A DNA stretch of 64,000 bases from Burkholderia sp. S171. Its GTDB lineage: Bacteria > Pseudomonadota > Gammaproteobacteria > Burkholderiales > Burkholderiaceae. This document shows, piece by piece, positions 47,301-55,820 of this stretch; positions within the stretch are counted from its first letter, which is position 1; each line of letters begins with the position of its first letter. The notes under the pieces were generated by a model. It searched no databases and was not told the DNA's origin. It saw only the letters and a list, made by a program, of their open reading frames with translations. The stretch covers positions 124,001 to 188,000 of the forward strand of contig NZ_LMUF01000001.1 of NCBI RefSeq assembly GCF_009766085.1. The letters run 5' to 3'. The translations under genes and the position numbers were made by a program.

Positions 47301-47580
47301 TGAAGCCAGCCGTCTGCGTCTGCGGCCAATCTTGATGACGTCGATCGCTTTCATCATGGGCGTGGTACCGCTCGTGCTCTCGTCGGGCGCGGGTTCGGAA
47401 ATGCGCCATGCAATGGGTGTGGCGGTGTTCTTCGGCATGCTCGGTGTGACGCTGTTCGGCCTGATGCTCACGCCGGTGTTTTATGTGCTGTTGAGAAAGC
47501 TGGCTGGCGGCGAACATCTCGTCGACAAGCATGGCCACAATCCGCACATCAGCGGTGTCAATGCTTCAGCTGAAGCATGA
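44386..47580 (+). CDS. bpeF: RND multidrug efflux transporter BpeF/CeoB-type
   Basis: A 1,064-residue HAE-1 family inner-membrane drug/proton antiporter. It starts MNISKFFIDRPIFAGVMSVLI. The TM4 proton-relay pair is in GIVVDDAIVVVENVERNI, and the C-terminal half repeats the fold (SILSALVGVWLTKGDNNIF, LSAKNAILIVEFARE). In Burkholderia homologues export chloramphenicol, trimethoprim and fluoroquinolones. The outer-membrane gene overlaps its stop region. Confidence 0.93.
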   Translation: MNISKFFIDRPIFAGVMSVLILLAGIIAMFKLPISEYPEVVPPSVVVHAQYPGANPKVIAETVASPLEEQINGVEDMLYMQSQANSDGNLTITVTFKLGTDPDKAQELVQNRVSQALPRLPEDVTRLGVTTIKSSPTLTMVVHLNSPNDRYDMTYLRNYALINVKDRLERIQGVGQVQLWGSGDYSMRIWLDPQKVAQRGMTATDVVNAIREQNVQVAAGVIGASPTSSNVPLQLNVNAQGRLQTEAEFRDIVLKTSPDGAVTHLSDVARVELAASEYGLRSLLDNKSAVAMAINQQPGANSLQISDSVRETMKELKADMPAGVDYQIVYDPTQFVRSSIEAVIHTLIEAIALVVLVVIVFLQTWRASIIPLLAVPVSIIGTFSLLLAFGFSINALSLFGMVLAIGIVVDDAIVVVENVERNIEAGLSAREATYQAMREVSGPIIAIALTLTAVFVPLAFMSGLTGQFYKQFAMTIAISTVISAFNSLTLSPALAALLLKGHDEPKDWLTRGMDRVFGGFFRQFNKVFKRGSENYGKGVTGVINRKALMMGVYIVLLCGAVLMSKVVPGGFVPAQDKEYLISFAQLPNGASLDRTEAVIRQMTDIARKTPGVQSAVEFPGLSVNGFTNSSSAGIVFVTLKPFNERKGAALSAGAIAGSLNQKYAAIKGSFIAVFPPPPVLGLGTLGGFKLQLEDRGALGYAALNDATQAFIKRASQTPELGPTFSSYQINVPQLNVDLDRVKAKQLGVSVTDVFSTMQVYLGSLYVNDFNRFGRVYQVRVQADAPFRSSSEDIGLLKTRNANGEMVPLSSLVKVTPTYGPEMVVRYNGYTAADINGGPAPGYSSGQAQAAVERIAAETLPRGIKFEWTDLTYQQILAGNAAMWVFPISVLLVFLVLAALYESLTLPLAVILIVPMSILSALVGVWLTKGDNNIFTQIGLMVLVGLSAKNAILIVEFARELEMQGRSIVQAAIEASRLRLRPILMTSIAFIMGVVPLVLSSGAGSEMRHAMGVAVFFGMLGVTLFGLMLTPVFYVLLRKLAGGEHLVDKHGHNPHISGVNASAEA

Positions 47581-47591
47581 GAGAGATTGAA

Positions 47592-49136
47592 ATGAAAACG
47601 TTGAATACAAAGCGATGGCTGGGATTGTCGGCGTTACTCGGATCGTTGCTGGTTGTTGCGGGCTGTTCGCTCGCACCGACCTACACGAAGCCCGACGTGA
47701 GCGCGCCGGCAGCCTTCAAGGAAACACCGCAGGAAACAACGCAGCAAACGGCGTTGGCGCCCTCTGAACAAGGCACGTGGAAGACGGCGCAACCGTCGGA
47801 GCAGGTGCTGCGCGGTGAATGGTGGACTGTTTTCAACGACCCCACGCTCAACGCTCTGGAACATCAGGCGCTTGAGGCAAATCAGAACCTGAAGGCAGCG
47901 GCCGCGCGCGTGAAGGAATCGCGCGCGATCAACCAGACGGCGCGGGCGGGCTTGTTCCCGACGTTGGATGCGGGTTTCGGGCCGACGCGCGAGAAGCTTT
48001 CGCCGGCGTCCCAGTTCCTTCCCGCCAACGCGAACGTGCCCTCACAGACCCTGTGGCGCGCTGAGGGGAGTGCATCGTATGAAGTGGATCTGTTCGGTCG
48101 CGTATCGGACTCGGTGAAGGCCGCGAACGCCGGCACCGAGCAAAGCGAAGCGCTGTTCCGGTCCGTGCAACTTGCGTTGCAGGCTGACGTGGCGCAGAAC
48201 TACTTCAACCTGCGTGAACTTGATTCGGAAAGCGATGTCTTTACGCGGACCGTGACGCTGCGCGAGCAGGCGCTGAAGCTTGTGCAGAACCGCTTTAACG
48301 AAGGCGAGATCAGTGAGCTGGACGTGGCGCAGGCCAAGTCGGAACTGGCCACCGCCAAGTCCGACGCCATGACAGTGCAGCGCGCGCGTGCCGCGTCCGA
48401 ACATAGCCTCGCCGTGCTGTTGGGTAAGGCGGCATCGCAGTTCTCGATGGCGGCGAACCCGCTGACGCCTGTCGATATCAAGATTCCACCGGGCTTGCCT
48501 TCATCGTTGCTCGAACGCCGTCCGGATATTTCGGCAGCCGAACGCGCGATGGCGGCGGCGAACTCGCGCATTGGCGTGGCGAAGTCGGCGTTTTTCCCCT
48601 CGCTCAACATAACGGGCTCGGGTGGATTCGAATCGGCGACACTCGGCGATCTCTTCAACTGGTCGAGCCGCACGTTCCTGCTCGGACCGTTCGCGGGGAC
48701 GGCGCTCAATCTGCCGATCTTCGATGGCGGCCGTCGCAAGGGCAATCTCGCGAACGCGCGCGCGATCTATGAAGAGGATGTCGCGAACTATCGGCAGCAG
48801 GTGTTGGTGGCGTTCCAGGAAGTGGAGGACAACCTCTCGGACCTGCGCATCCTGCAGGACCAGACACGCACGCAAGCTGAAGCAGTGAGCGCGTCGAATC
48901 GGGCAGCGCAGTTGTCTCGTTCGCAGTACACCGAGGGCGCGGTCAATTATCTTGATGTGATCGATGCCGAGCGTACCGTGCTGCAGTCGCAACGCGCAGC
49001 GGTACAACTGGCGGGCGTGCAGGCGACGTCGACGGTGAACCTGATCCGCGCATTGGGCGGCGGTTGGGGAGACATGCCTGCTGCACCTGCAACGCCGGTC
49101 GCGGCCGCGTCGGATGCGAGCGTAGCGTCGCGATAA
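47592..49136 (+). CDS. oprC: Outer membrane efflux lipoprotein OprC/OpcM-type
   Basis: A 514-residue TolC-like outer-membrane channel (NodT family). The lipoprotein signal ends with the lipobox VVAGC (Cys ~25), followed by SLAPTYTKPDV. Two OEP repeats are visible (ALEANQNLKAAAARVKESRA, and the second with RQQVLVAFQEVEDNLSDLR). I chose the ATG at 47592, which has GAGAG at good spacing, over one at 47577 that overlaps the bpeF stop. Confidence 0.92.
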   Translation: MKTLNTKRWLGLSALLGSLLVVAGCSLAPTYTKPDVSAPAAFKETPQETTQQTALAPSEQGTWKTAQPSEQVLRGEWWTVFNDPTLNALEHQALEANQNLKAAAARVKESRAINQTARAGLFPTLDAGFGPTREKLSPASQFLPANANVPSQTLWRAEGSASYEVDLFGRVSDSVKAANAGTEQSEALFRSVQLALQADVAQNYFNLRELDSESDVFTRTVTLREQALKLVQNRFNEGEISELDVAQAKSELATAKSDAMTVQRARAASEHSLAVLLGKAASQFSMAANPLTPVDIKIPPGLPSSLLERRPDISAAERAMAAANSRIGVAKSAFFPSLNITGSGGFESATLGDLFNWSSRTFLLGPFAGTALNLPIFDGGRRKGNLANARAIYEEDVANYRQQVLVAFQEVEDNLSDLRILQDQTRTQAEAVSASNRAAQLSRSQYTEGAVNYLDVIDAERTVLQSQRAAVQLAGVQATSTVNLIRALGGGWGDMPAAPATPVAAASDASVASR

Positions 49137-49256
49137 GCATTAAACGCAGCACTGGAAGCGCGATTGTTCAAAACGCGCGACAAGTGTCTTCGATTACAGA
49201 GGGTTTATCCGGAGGCTCCCGGTCCGTAAAATAACAATATGGATACGGGAGCCGTC

Positions 49257-49496
49257 ATGAAAGCCTTAATCGAACGACAACTCTACCGACCCGCCGTCGT
49301 ACTACCGCTGTTGGTCTTGATGCGCCTGATGGTGACGCTCGATTTCAACCTGATGCAAGTGACGTTCGTCGTGGTCATGAAGGGTTCGCAATACATGTTT
49401 CAAGCGGTCTTCAGGCGTCGCTTCGATCAAGCCGATCGTAGCGATGCCCGCCCGCCGCAGGTCCATGCCATGCATGACAAGACCTGCCACTGCTAG
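49257..49496 (+). CDS. Hypothetical small membrane-like protein
   Basis: A 79-residue frame with a GGGAG site before the ATG. A hydrophobic stretch (YRPAVVLPLLVLMRLMVTL and onward) resembles one membrane helix. The C-terminus is Arg/Asp-rich. A reverse-strand frame overlaps it, so it may not be real. No family recognised. Confidence 0.3.
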   Translation: MKALIERQLYRPAVVLPLLVLMRLMVTLDFNLMQVTFVVVMKGSQYMFQAVFRRRFDQADRSDARPPQVHAMHDKTCHC

Positions 49497-49525
49497 CCCC
49501 CTGCCGCTGCTTACTCTTTCATCAA

Positions 49526-50422
49526 TCAATATATTTCCGGCACGATAATGCTGTCCGGCACAGGCTGCCGCAGATAATCGTCGTTATGAACGCGGGAAGG
49601 CAATTCGATCGTGGGATGCTCGATGTCGTGATACGGCACCTGGCTCAACAGGTGATGAATGCAGTTCAGCCGCGCGCGTTTCTTGTCCACGGCCTGCACG
49701 ACCCACCACGGCGCTTCGGGAATATTCGAGCGCGCCAGCATCACTTCCTTCGCGTGCGTATAGGCTTCCCAGCGACGACGGCTTTCCAGGTCCATCGGGC
49801 TCAGCTTCCACTGTTTCAACGGATCCTGAATGCGTGCCTGGAAGCGGACTTCCTGCTCGTCGTCGGTGATCGAAAACCAGTACTTCAAGATCTGCACGCC
49901 GCTGCGGACCAGCATCTTTTCAAATTCGGGCACGGAGCGATAAAACTCTTCGTACTCCGCATCGGTACAGAAATTCATCACGCGTTCCACACCGGCCCGG
50001 TTATACCAACTGCGGTCGAACAGCACGATCTCGCCGCCTGCCGGCAGATGCGACACGTAGCGCTGGAAATACCACTGGGTGCGTTCACGATTGTTCGGTG
50101 CGGGCAATGCGGCGACGCGGCAAACGCGCGGATTCAGCCGCTGCGTGATGCGCTTGATCGCGCCGCCCTTGCCGGCGGCGTCGCGTCCTTCAAAGATCAC
50201 CACGAGCCGGTGGCCACTGGACACTACCCAATCCTGCAGCTTGACGAGCTCGCCTTGCAGGCGGAACAGCTCGCGAAAATAGATCTTGCGCTGCTCGCGC
50301 GCCTCGGCGGAAAACGCGCCGTCGCCGTCGAGGATGCGGTCGTCGACTTCCATCTCCAGTTCTTCGTCGTAGCTGTCGATCAGGTCTTCTTCGAAGCGGC
50401 GCTGTTTATCCTGCGAAATCAT
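49526..50422 (-). CDS. ppk2: Polyphosphate kinase 2 (PPK2 family)
   Basis: A 298-residue PPK2 that phosphorylates nucleotides with polyphosphate or the reverse. The Walker A motif is EGRDAAGKGGAIKRI, the lid is NRERTQWYFQRYVSHLPAGGE and the Walker B motif is LFDRSWYNRAGVE. The C-terminus has PWWVVQAVDKKRARLNCI. I used the ATG at 50422. Upstream residues to 50512 are repetitive Val/Asn and look non-coding. A 9-bp inverted repeat AAATTATCG/CGATAATTT lies upstream at 50519-50547. Confidence 0.9.
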   Translation of the reverse strand: MISQDKQRRFEEDLIDSYDEELEMEVDDRILDGDGAFSAEAREQRKIYFRELFRLQGELVKLQDWVVSSGHRLVVIFEGRDAAGKGGAIKRITQRLNPRVCRVAALPAPNNRERTQWYFQRYVSHLPAGGEIVLFDRSWYNRAGVERVMNFCTDAEYEEFYRSVPEFEKMLVRSGVQILKYWFSITDDEQEVRFQARIQDPLKQWKLSPMDLESRRRWEAYTHAKEVMLARSNIPEAPWWVVQAVDKKRARLNCIHHLLSQVPYHDIEHPTIELPSRVHNDDYLRQPVPDSIIVPEIY

Positions 50423-50709
50423 GGGAAGCTCCGTTTGGTTGGGCGTGTTGACGGCGTTGACCGAGTTGACCACGTTGACTTTCGCCCCGGCAGGCAATGC
50501 AAAACCTGGCAATCTTGCAAATTATCGATTATCTCACCCGATAATTTCAGGAATGTTACGGCCGGCATGTCAAGAGCACGGCGACGGTTAGACGAATGAT
50601 CCGCCTTTCCGCCAGAGGCATACGTGAACGGCCGGCGGCTATAGGCGGTTGCGTTAATGTACGTTCTGCACTTATGCATTTTGCACTTTGCCCGGAAACT
50701 GGAAACCGC

Positions 50710-51279
50710 ATGCACGACTCATCCATTGACACACGGCGCCCATCAATAGTCGAACGGTGGGCGCCGTCCGTCTATTTCGTAATCGGGCAACTCGGCTGGT
50801 TTGCCTGTGTGCTGAGCGCCGCACGCGACGTGCCATGGATGGGCGTGGCCACCACCATTGTGCTCGTCGCTATGCATCTGGCGCGCGTCGAGCGGCCGAT
50901 GCAGGAGTTCAAGCTGCTGGTCAGTGTGGTGTTGGTGGGTGCGATCTGGGAGAGCGTGCCGGTTGCGACCGGGTTGCTCGTGTATCCCAACGGCACCGTG
51001 TTGCCGGGTGCTGCACCTTACTGGATCCTTGCATTGTGGGCGCTGTTCGCGGCCCAGTTCAACACCACGTTCGGGTGGCTCAAGCAACGCATGTTGCTTG
51101 CTTCGGTGCTTGGCGCCATAGCAGGGCCAATGTCGTTTCGCGCCGGCGCAGCGCTGGGCGCAGTGCGATTTGCGCATCCATTGCCGGCAACGATCGTGCT
51201 GGCGATCGGCTGGGCCTTCCTGATGCCGGTGTTGATCCTGTTGTCGCGTCGGTGGGACGGGGTTCACGACGCCCGCTGA
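50710..51279 (+). CDS. DUF2878 integral membrane protein
   Basis: A 189-residue protein with about five or six hydrophobic helices (SVYFVIGQLGWFACVLSAA, TIVLVAMHLARV, LLVSVVLVGAIWESV). Content and length match the DUF2878 family of unknown function. The start is uncertain: an ATG at 50674 is also possible. It stands alone on the plus strand. Confidence 0.65.
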   Translation: MHDSSIDTRRPSIVERWAPSVYFVIGQLGWFACVLSAARDVPWMGVATTIVLVAMHLARVERPMQEFKLLVSVVLVGAIWESVPVATGLLVYPNGTVLPGAAPYWILALWALFAAQFNTTFGWLKQRMLLASVLGAIAGPMSFRAGAALGAVRFAHPLPATIVLAIGWAFLMPVLILLSRRWDGVHDAR

Positions 51280-51407
51280 TTCAGCGATCAAGCGGCCAGT
51301 CATGTTCAAGGGCGTTGGATGCGCGCCGTGAGATCTTCGTCGTGAAGCTGGAATAGTCCTTGCTAAGTATCCCGGGGTGATCCAAGGATTATTTCAGGGC
51401 TTGATTG

Positions 51408-51743
51408 ATGACTAGCAGAACCGAATTTGAAACAAGAGAAACGGGTTGGCGCGCTCAATCCGATGTTGCGAGCATCGCAAGACAAGCATGGTCGGATGCG
51501 ATTCCCGCAGCCACGCCAACGGCGCCTTCCCGCACTACACCACCAGCGACGTACTTTATATCGGTGCTCGAATTAGCTACCGGCGAGAAGCTTGGCAATG
51601 ACGAACGCCTTCGCGCCATCGCAATTCTTGAAGCGCATTTTGCCGCGGGACGCCCTCGCACGCTAACGGAAGCGATCAGGATCTGCGCAGGCGCGATCGA
51701 TTCTTCGACGCTTCAGCGGATGGCGCGCGGCGCGAAGGGGTGA
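51408..51743 (+). CDS. Hypothetical protein, 111 aa
   Basis: A 111-residue protein from ATG at 51408. The N-terminal half is polar and Ala/Thr-rich. The C-terminal half is helical (ISVLELATGEKLGNDERLRAIAILEAHFAAGRP). No signal, membrane or catalytic motif. Convergent with the histidine phosphatase gene. Not recognised. Confidence 0.45.
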   Translation: MTSRTEFETRETGWRAQSDVASIARQAWSDAIPAATPTAPSRTTPPATYFISVLELATGEKLGNDERLRAIAILEAHFAAGRPRTLTEAIRICAGAIDSSTLQRMARGAKG

Positions 51744-51807
51744 CACCTTACGCGCTCTCAGCGCTTCATCATTGTTTTCAGCCGCTAGCAAGAGCGACGT
51801 GTTTTCG

Positions 51808-52368
51808 TCATACCGAAGACTTGCATCGAAAACGCCATGCTTCGCCTGAAAGAGTGAGTGTGAGCGCCGAAAGCGGTTCCAGGTCCATGCAATAAATGGC
51901 CGTGAGCGGTGCGTCCAGCACGATCGCCAGCACGGTCTTGACAACGATTGCATGCGTTACGACCAGCATGACTCCCGCCTCCCGAATGCTCCCCAGCGCA
52001 CCGCGAACCCTTGTTTGAAGGGCTTCCAGGCTTTCGCCGCCATGCGCCGCGCTTCCCGGTTCGGAAAGCCATGCGCCCAATCCAGCCGCGTCTTCATCAT
52101 GGACCTCGCGGATCGGACGACCCTGCCACAGACCGTAATCCAGGTCGCTCCATGAGGCGTCGACACGCGTCGGGATTCCGAACGCCCGTCCGGTTTGCAT
52201 GGCCGCGTGGGCCGGGCTTGTGACGATGCGATCGGGTTGAAACATCGAAGCAAGCTGCGGGAGTCGGGGTAACTCAAGCTCATCAATCGCGTCGCCGGTA
52301 CTTGGAAACGAGCCGGTTTTCATCGCGTGCGTAGTCGCGTGGCACAGCAAGATAAGTTCGGTTTTCAT
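51808..52368 (-). CDS. Histidine phosphatase-superfamily protein (CobC-like)
   Basis: A 186-residue protein of the phosphoglycerate mutase-like fold. The usual RHG motif at the N-terminus reads CHA (C9-H10-A11); the catalytic His remains but the Arg is missing. The second His is in VVTHAIVVK. Its position beside a cobalamin riboswitch and cbtBA suggests alpha-ribazole phosphatase activity in cobalamin synthesis. The altered motif lowers confidence in activity. Confidence 0.7.
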   Translation of the reverse strand: MKTELILLCHATTHAMKTGSFPSTGDAIDELELPRLPQLASMFQPDRIVTSPAHAAMQTGRAFGIPTRVDASWSDLDYGLWQGRPIREVHDEDAAGLGAWLSEPGSAAHGGESLEALQTRVRGALGSIREAGVMLVVTHAIVVKTVLAIVLDAPLTAIYCMDLEPLSALTLTLSGEAWRFRCKSSV

Positions 52369-52435
52369 GACGCTCGATTAAGGGATTGCTAACGGACTGC
52401 TTTACATTCCACCAACTCATTTTAGAATGGCAAGC

Positions 52436-52554
52436 TTGCAGCGCGAGGAAGTCGGTGAAAACCCGGCACGGTCGCGCCACTGTGAGCGGATGTCGAATGG
52501 GGCTGATAGCGTTTCAGCCTTCGTTCAGCCTCTGCAAGTCAGACCCCCGCTGCA
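52436..52554 (+). promoter_or_regulatory. Cobalamin riboswitch upstream of cbtBA
   Basis: Conserved core elements are present: GAGGAAGTCGGTGAAAACCC, then GTCGCGCCACTGTGAGCGG, then the 3' element GCAAGTCAGACCC. A closing stem GCAGCG/CGCTGC encloses it. It precedes cbtB by about 45 bases and is expected to turn off cobalt or cobalamin-precursor uptake when cobalamin is abundant. Confidence 0.9.
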
Positions 52555-52599
52555 GCCTTTCTTTTGTCTTACGGGACGCGCATTCCCTTGGAGTCGTTC

Positions 52600-52833
52600 A
52601 TGAATCATCCTGCCGCATCCGCCAGTTTGTCCGGCAACAATCCCGCATTTGATGCACCCGTGCCCATTCCGGTGCGTGAAGTGTTGCCCTGGGCCGTCTT
52701 TATCGGTCTGCTTTTGCTGATCGCGATTTATTTTGTCGGCGCCGAACAGGGCGCGACCTCGATCTTCCAGGGCATGTATATCCACGAGTTCGTCCACGAT
52801 GGTCGCCATCTGCTCGGCTTTCCCTGCCACTGA
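52600..52833 (+). CDS. cbtB: Cobalt transporter subunit CbtB
   Basis: A 77-residue protein with one membrane helix (LPWAVFIGLLLLIAIYFVG) and a His-rich C-terminus (YIHEFVHDGRHLLGFPCH) characteristic of CbtB. With CbtA it forms a predicted cobalt importer under cobalamin-riboswitch control. cbtA follows after eight bases. Confidence 0.9.
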   Translation: MNHPAASASLSGNNPAFDAPVPIPVREVLPWAVFIGLLLLIAIYFVGAEQGATSIFQGMYIHEFVHDGRHLLGFPCH

Positions 52834-52841
52834 GACCGACC

Positions 52842-53609
52842 ATGATCCGAAACCTTTTGATACGCGGCATGATCGCGGGACTCGTCGCGGGCCTGCTGGG
52901 CTTTTGCGTGGCGAAAACCTTTGGTGAGCCAGCGGTTGATCGCGCGATTGCTTTCGAGTCGCAGCAGGACAAGCTGCGCGATGAAGCGGACGCGGCGGCC
53001 GGGCATCCCCACGATCCCGCCGACGACGTCGAACTCGTCAGTCGCGGCACGCAAGCGGGGCTGGGATTACTGACCGGTGTCTGCGTGTTCGGGACCGCGC
53101 TGGGCGGCCTGTTCTCGCTCGTGTTCGCTTTTTCGTATGCAAGGATTGGCGCTTTGCGCGCTCGCGGTACGTCGGCGTTGCTCGGCTTGTTCGGCTTCGT
53201 GACTATTGCGATTGTGCCGTTCCTTAAATATCCGCCTAATCCGCCTTCCGTGGGCAACCCGGAGACTATCGGCGCACGAACCGCGCTGTTTTTCGGCATG
53301 GTCGCCATTTCGCTGATCGTGGCCGTGTTTGCGGTGCGCTTGCAGCGTCGTTTGCAAGCACGTCACGGAAATTGGGATGCAGTGCTGGTCTCGGTTGCCG
53401 TTTATATCGTGCTGATGGGGTTGGCGTACGTTGCGCTGCCGCCCATCGACGAAGTGCCGAAGCTGTTCTCAGCCGCGCTGCTATGGAAATTCCGCGTGGC
53501 GGCAATCGGTATCCAGGCGGTGATCTGGACCACGCTGGGTTTGCTCTTCGGCGTGCTCGCACAACGTGAACTGGAAAAGGTGCCGGTGCGGCGGATTGCT
53601 TCGGTCTGA
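52842..53609 (+). CDS. cbtA: Cobalt transporter subunit CbtA
   Basis: A 255-residue membrane protein with five or so helices. It starts LIRGMIAGLVAGLLGFCVAKTFGEPAVDRAI and has a His-containing loop (AGHPHDPADDVELVSR) typical of CbtA. It makes the predicted cobalt uptake pair with CbtB. A strong terminator follows at 53645-53671. Confidence 0.9.
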   Translation: MIRNLLIRGMIAGLVAGLLGFCVAKTFGEPAVDRAIAFESQQDKLRDEADAAAGHPHDPADDVELVSRGTQAGLGLLTGVCVFGTALGGLFSLVFAFSYARIGALRARGTSALLGLFGFVTIAIVPFLKYPPNPPSVGNPETIGARTALFFGMVAISLIVAVFAVRLQRRLQARHGNWDAVLVSVAVYIVLMGLAYVALPPIDEVPKLFSAALLWKFRVAAIGIQAVIWTTLGLLFGVLAQRELEKVPVRRIASV

Positions 53610-53644
53610 GCGCTTGGTTGATGCGTTAGTGTGGACTCGATGAG

Positions 53645-53671
53645 GGGCGGCTTGCGGGCCGCCCTTTTTTT
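53645..53671 (+). terminator. Intrinsic terminator of cbtBA
   Basis: Stem GGGCGGC/GCCGCCC with a six-base loop, followed by seven T residues. It lies 36 bases after cbtA, and touches the end of the convergent DUF1289 gene. Confidence 0.88.
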
Positions 53672-53918
53672 ATAACGCGGCCTTGCGTGCAAGCAGGGTA
53701 TCGAACAGCGCGAGCTTGTCGCCGTCGGCCATTGTTTTCCACGCCTTGATTTCCTCGCGGCTTCTGAAGCAGCCTTCGCAATGACCCGTGGTCTTGTCGA
53801 GCCGGCATACGTCGGTGCACGGCGAGCCGACGGGTTGAAGCTGTTTAGCGCGCTCGATGGTGAACGTGAGTTCGAGTGGTGCTTCCGTTTCCATCGGCAA
53901 TTCCATAGGCGTTGTCAT
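53670..53918 (-). CDS. DUF1289 protein
   Basis: An 82-residue protein with the DUF1289 pattern SPCTDVCRLDKTTGHCEGCFRSREEIKAW, four Cys likely to bind a metal or Fe-S. Function is unknown. It overlaps the start of its upstream gene cobB by four bases and is the last gene of the cobA-cobE-cobO-cobB operon. Confidence 0.85.
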   Translation of the reverse strand: MTTPMELPMETEAPLELTFTIERAKQLQPVGSPCTDVCRLDKTTGHCEGCFRSREEIKAWKTMADGDKLALFDTLLARKAAL

Positions 53919-55231
53919 AGCGTTTCGCCGCGAAAGAGGGCGGCCGCTGCCGCCGGATTCGTCGGCCAGTAAGTGTGCATGTAGGTCGCGGTGATCGGGC
54001 CATGACGATAAATCGCTTCGCCTTCAACGCCGGTGGTGGCGTGCGTTGCGGTGAGCATCGGCAACATGCCGGTCGTCATCGACGAGTAGTGGAAGGTGTG
54101 GCCGGTGTGAGTGCCGTGACGGCTTTCAACACGCTGCATCGCTAGCCGGGCCAGGCGTTTCTGCATCTTCGCGTGCCCCGGCAAAAGGGCAAGCATCGCA
54201 TGCTGCGAACCTTCGATGTCCGTCAGCGAATCGAGTAGATACAGCATGCCGCCGCATTCCGCGACCACCGCTTTACCGGCCGCGACATGCTCGCGAATCG
54301 AGGCCGCACTCACTGCGTTCGCTGAAAGCCGGGCAGCGTGCAACTCCGGATATCCACCCGGCAGATAAAGCGCATTGGCATGCGCGGGGACGGGTTCATC
54401 GGCGAGAGGAGAGAAAAGCGCGAGCGTCGCGCCCATCGCCTCCAGCAGATCGAGATTTGCCGGGTAGATGAATGAAAACGCGTCATCGCGAGCAATGGCG
54501 ATGTGCATGCCTTCCAGCAAACGCGGCGGCTGTTCTGTCGCTTCATGCTCGAACGCCACCGCGGGCGGCAGATCGCGCAACGCCGTCTCGCCGATGGCGT
54601 CCGCTGCACGATCCAGCCGGGCATCGATGTCCGCCACCTCCGCTGCTTGCGTGAGACCCAGATGCCGTCCGGGTAGCGCAAAGTCGTCGGTGCTCGACAG
54701 ATGCCCGCAATATCGAATGCCTTCGGGGATGGATTCACTCAGCATTTGCGCATGCCGCGCCGATGCCACGCGATTGGCGAGCACGCCATAAAACGGCAGG
54801 TCCGCCCGGTAGCGCGCGAGCCCGAACGCCATTGCGCCGAAGGTCTGCGCCATGCCGTGTGCGCCGATCACGGCGAGCACCGGCACGCCGAACGTGGTGG
54901 CGAGATCGGCGCTGCTGGGCGTGCCGTCGAAGAGACCCATCACGCCTTCGATCAGGATCAAATCGGCTTCCTGCGCCGCTTGCGCGAGCAGCGCGCGGCA
55001 GCCGCTTTCACCGACCATCCACAAATGCAGCGAATACACCGGCGCGCCGGATGCGCGTTCCAGGATCATCGGATCGAGAAAATCGGGGCCGGTCTTGAAG
55101 ACCCGCACCCGCAGGCCTTGCCGCGCGTGATAGCGCGCGAGCCCTGCCGTGACGGTGGTCTTGCCCTGGTTCGACGCAGGCGCGCTGATGAATAAAGCGG
55201 GGCAGGCGCGCACGTCAGAACTCGACGCCAC
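53915..55231 (-). CDS. cobB: Cobyrinic acid a,c-diamide synthase CobB/CbiA
   Basis: A 438-residue enzyme that amidates the a and c carboxylates of cobyrinic or hydrogenobyrinic acid. The P-loop-like motif SNQGKTTVTAGLARYH is at the N-terminus, then KTGPDFLDP. The C-terminal glutamine amidotransferase domain has LYLPGGYPEL and the nucleophile Cys in AECGGMLYL. It overlaps cobO by 17 bases. The pathway here uses cobN, so hydrogenobyrinic acid is the likely substrate. Confidence 0.92.
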   Translation of the reverse strand: MASSSDVRACPALFISAPASNQGKTTVTAGLARYHARQGLRVRVFKTGPDFLDPMILERASGAPVYSLHLWMVGESGCRALLAQAAQEADLILIEGVMGLFDGTPSSADLATTFGVPVLAVIGAHGMAQTFGAMAFGLARYRADLPFYGVLANRVASARHAQMLSESIPEGIRYCGHLSSTDDFALPGRHLGLTQAAEVADIDARLDRAADAIGETALRDLPPAVAFEHEATEQPPRLLEGMHIAIARDDAFSFIYPANLDLLEAMGATLALFSPLADEPVPAHANALYLPGGYPELHAARLSANAVSAASIREHVAAGKAVVAECGGMLYLLDSLTDIEGSQHAMLALLPGHAKMQKRLARLAMQRVESRHGTHTGHTFHYSSMTTGMLPMLTATHATTGVEGEAIYRHGPITATYMHTYWPTNPAAAAALFRGETL

Positions 55232-55820
55232 GTTGCGCCTTCACCCCTTGCTCGCGATACGGATGTTTGATCGGGCGCATCTCCGTCACGAGATCGGCCA
55301 CTTCGACCAGCGCCTCGGGCGCATGGCGGCCTGTCACGACCACATGCAGCATCTCGGGTCGCGCGGTGAGCACCGCGAGCACTTCGTCGAGCGGCAGGTA
55401 CTCGTATTTGAGGACCGTGCACAGTTCGTCGAGGATGACCATCTGATACTCGCCGCTTTCAATCATCTTGCGCGCGGCGTCCCAGCCTCGGCGAGCCGTC
55501 GCAACATCGGCATCGCGGTTCTGCGTGTCCCACGTGTAGCCGTCGCCCATGGTGATGAAATCGCAGTTCGCGATTGCGCCAAGGAAATCGCGTTCGGACG
55601 TATGCAGCGCACCCTTGATGAACTGCACCACGCCGAGCCGCATGCCGTGTCCGAGCACACGTACGGCCATGCCGAACGCCGCAGTGGTCTTACCCTTGCC
55701 CGTGCCCGTATTGACGATCAGGAGGCCCTTCTCGAGCGCGGCGGCGGCCTGCTTTTTCTCGTGGCCTTCCTTGCGTCGCTGGGTCATGCGCAGATGCGAT
55801 TCTTCGTCCGTTTTCATCAT
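55215..55820 (-). CDS. cobO: Cob(I)yrinic acid a,c-diamide adenosyltransferase CobO
   Basis: A 201-residue adenosyltransferase of the CobA/CobO/BtuR type. Its P-loop NTGTGKGKTTAAFGMAVR lies near residue 35, with VVQFIKGA after it. Further motifs are MGDGYTWDTQNRDAD and VILDELCTVLKYEYL. It transfers an adenosyl group to the cobalt. It overlaps cobE by four bases. Confidence 0.93.
   Translation of the reverse strand: MMKTDEESHLRMTQRRKEGHEKKQAAAALEKGLLIVNTGTGKGKTTAAFGMAVRVLGHGMRLGVVQFIKGALHTSERDFLGAIANCDFITMGDGYTWDTQNRDADVATARRGWDAARKMIESGEYQMVILDELCTVLKYEYLPLDEVLAVLTARPEMLHVVVTGRHAPEALVEVADLVTEMRPIKHPYREQGVKAQRGVEF

Noticed and set aside
49239..49256. Upstream ATG for the small plus-strand gene at 49257
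   Set aside because: The ATG at 49239 has no clear ribosome site; the one at 49257 follows GGGAG.
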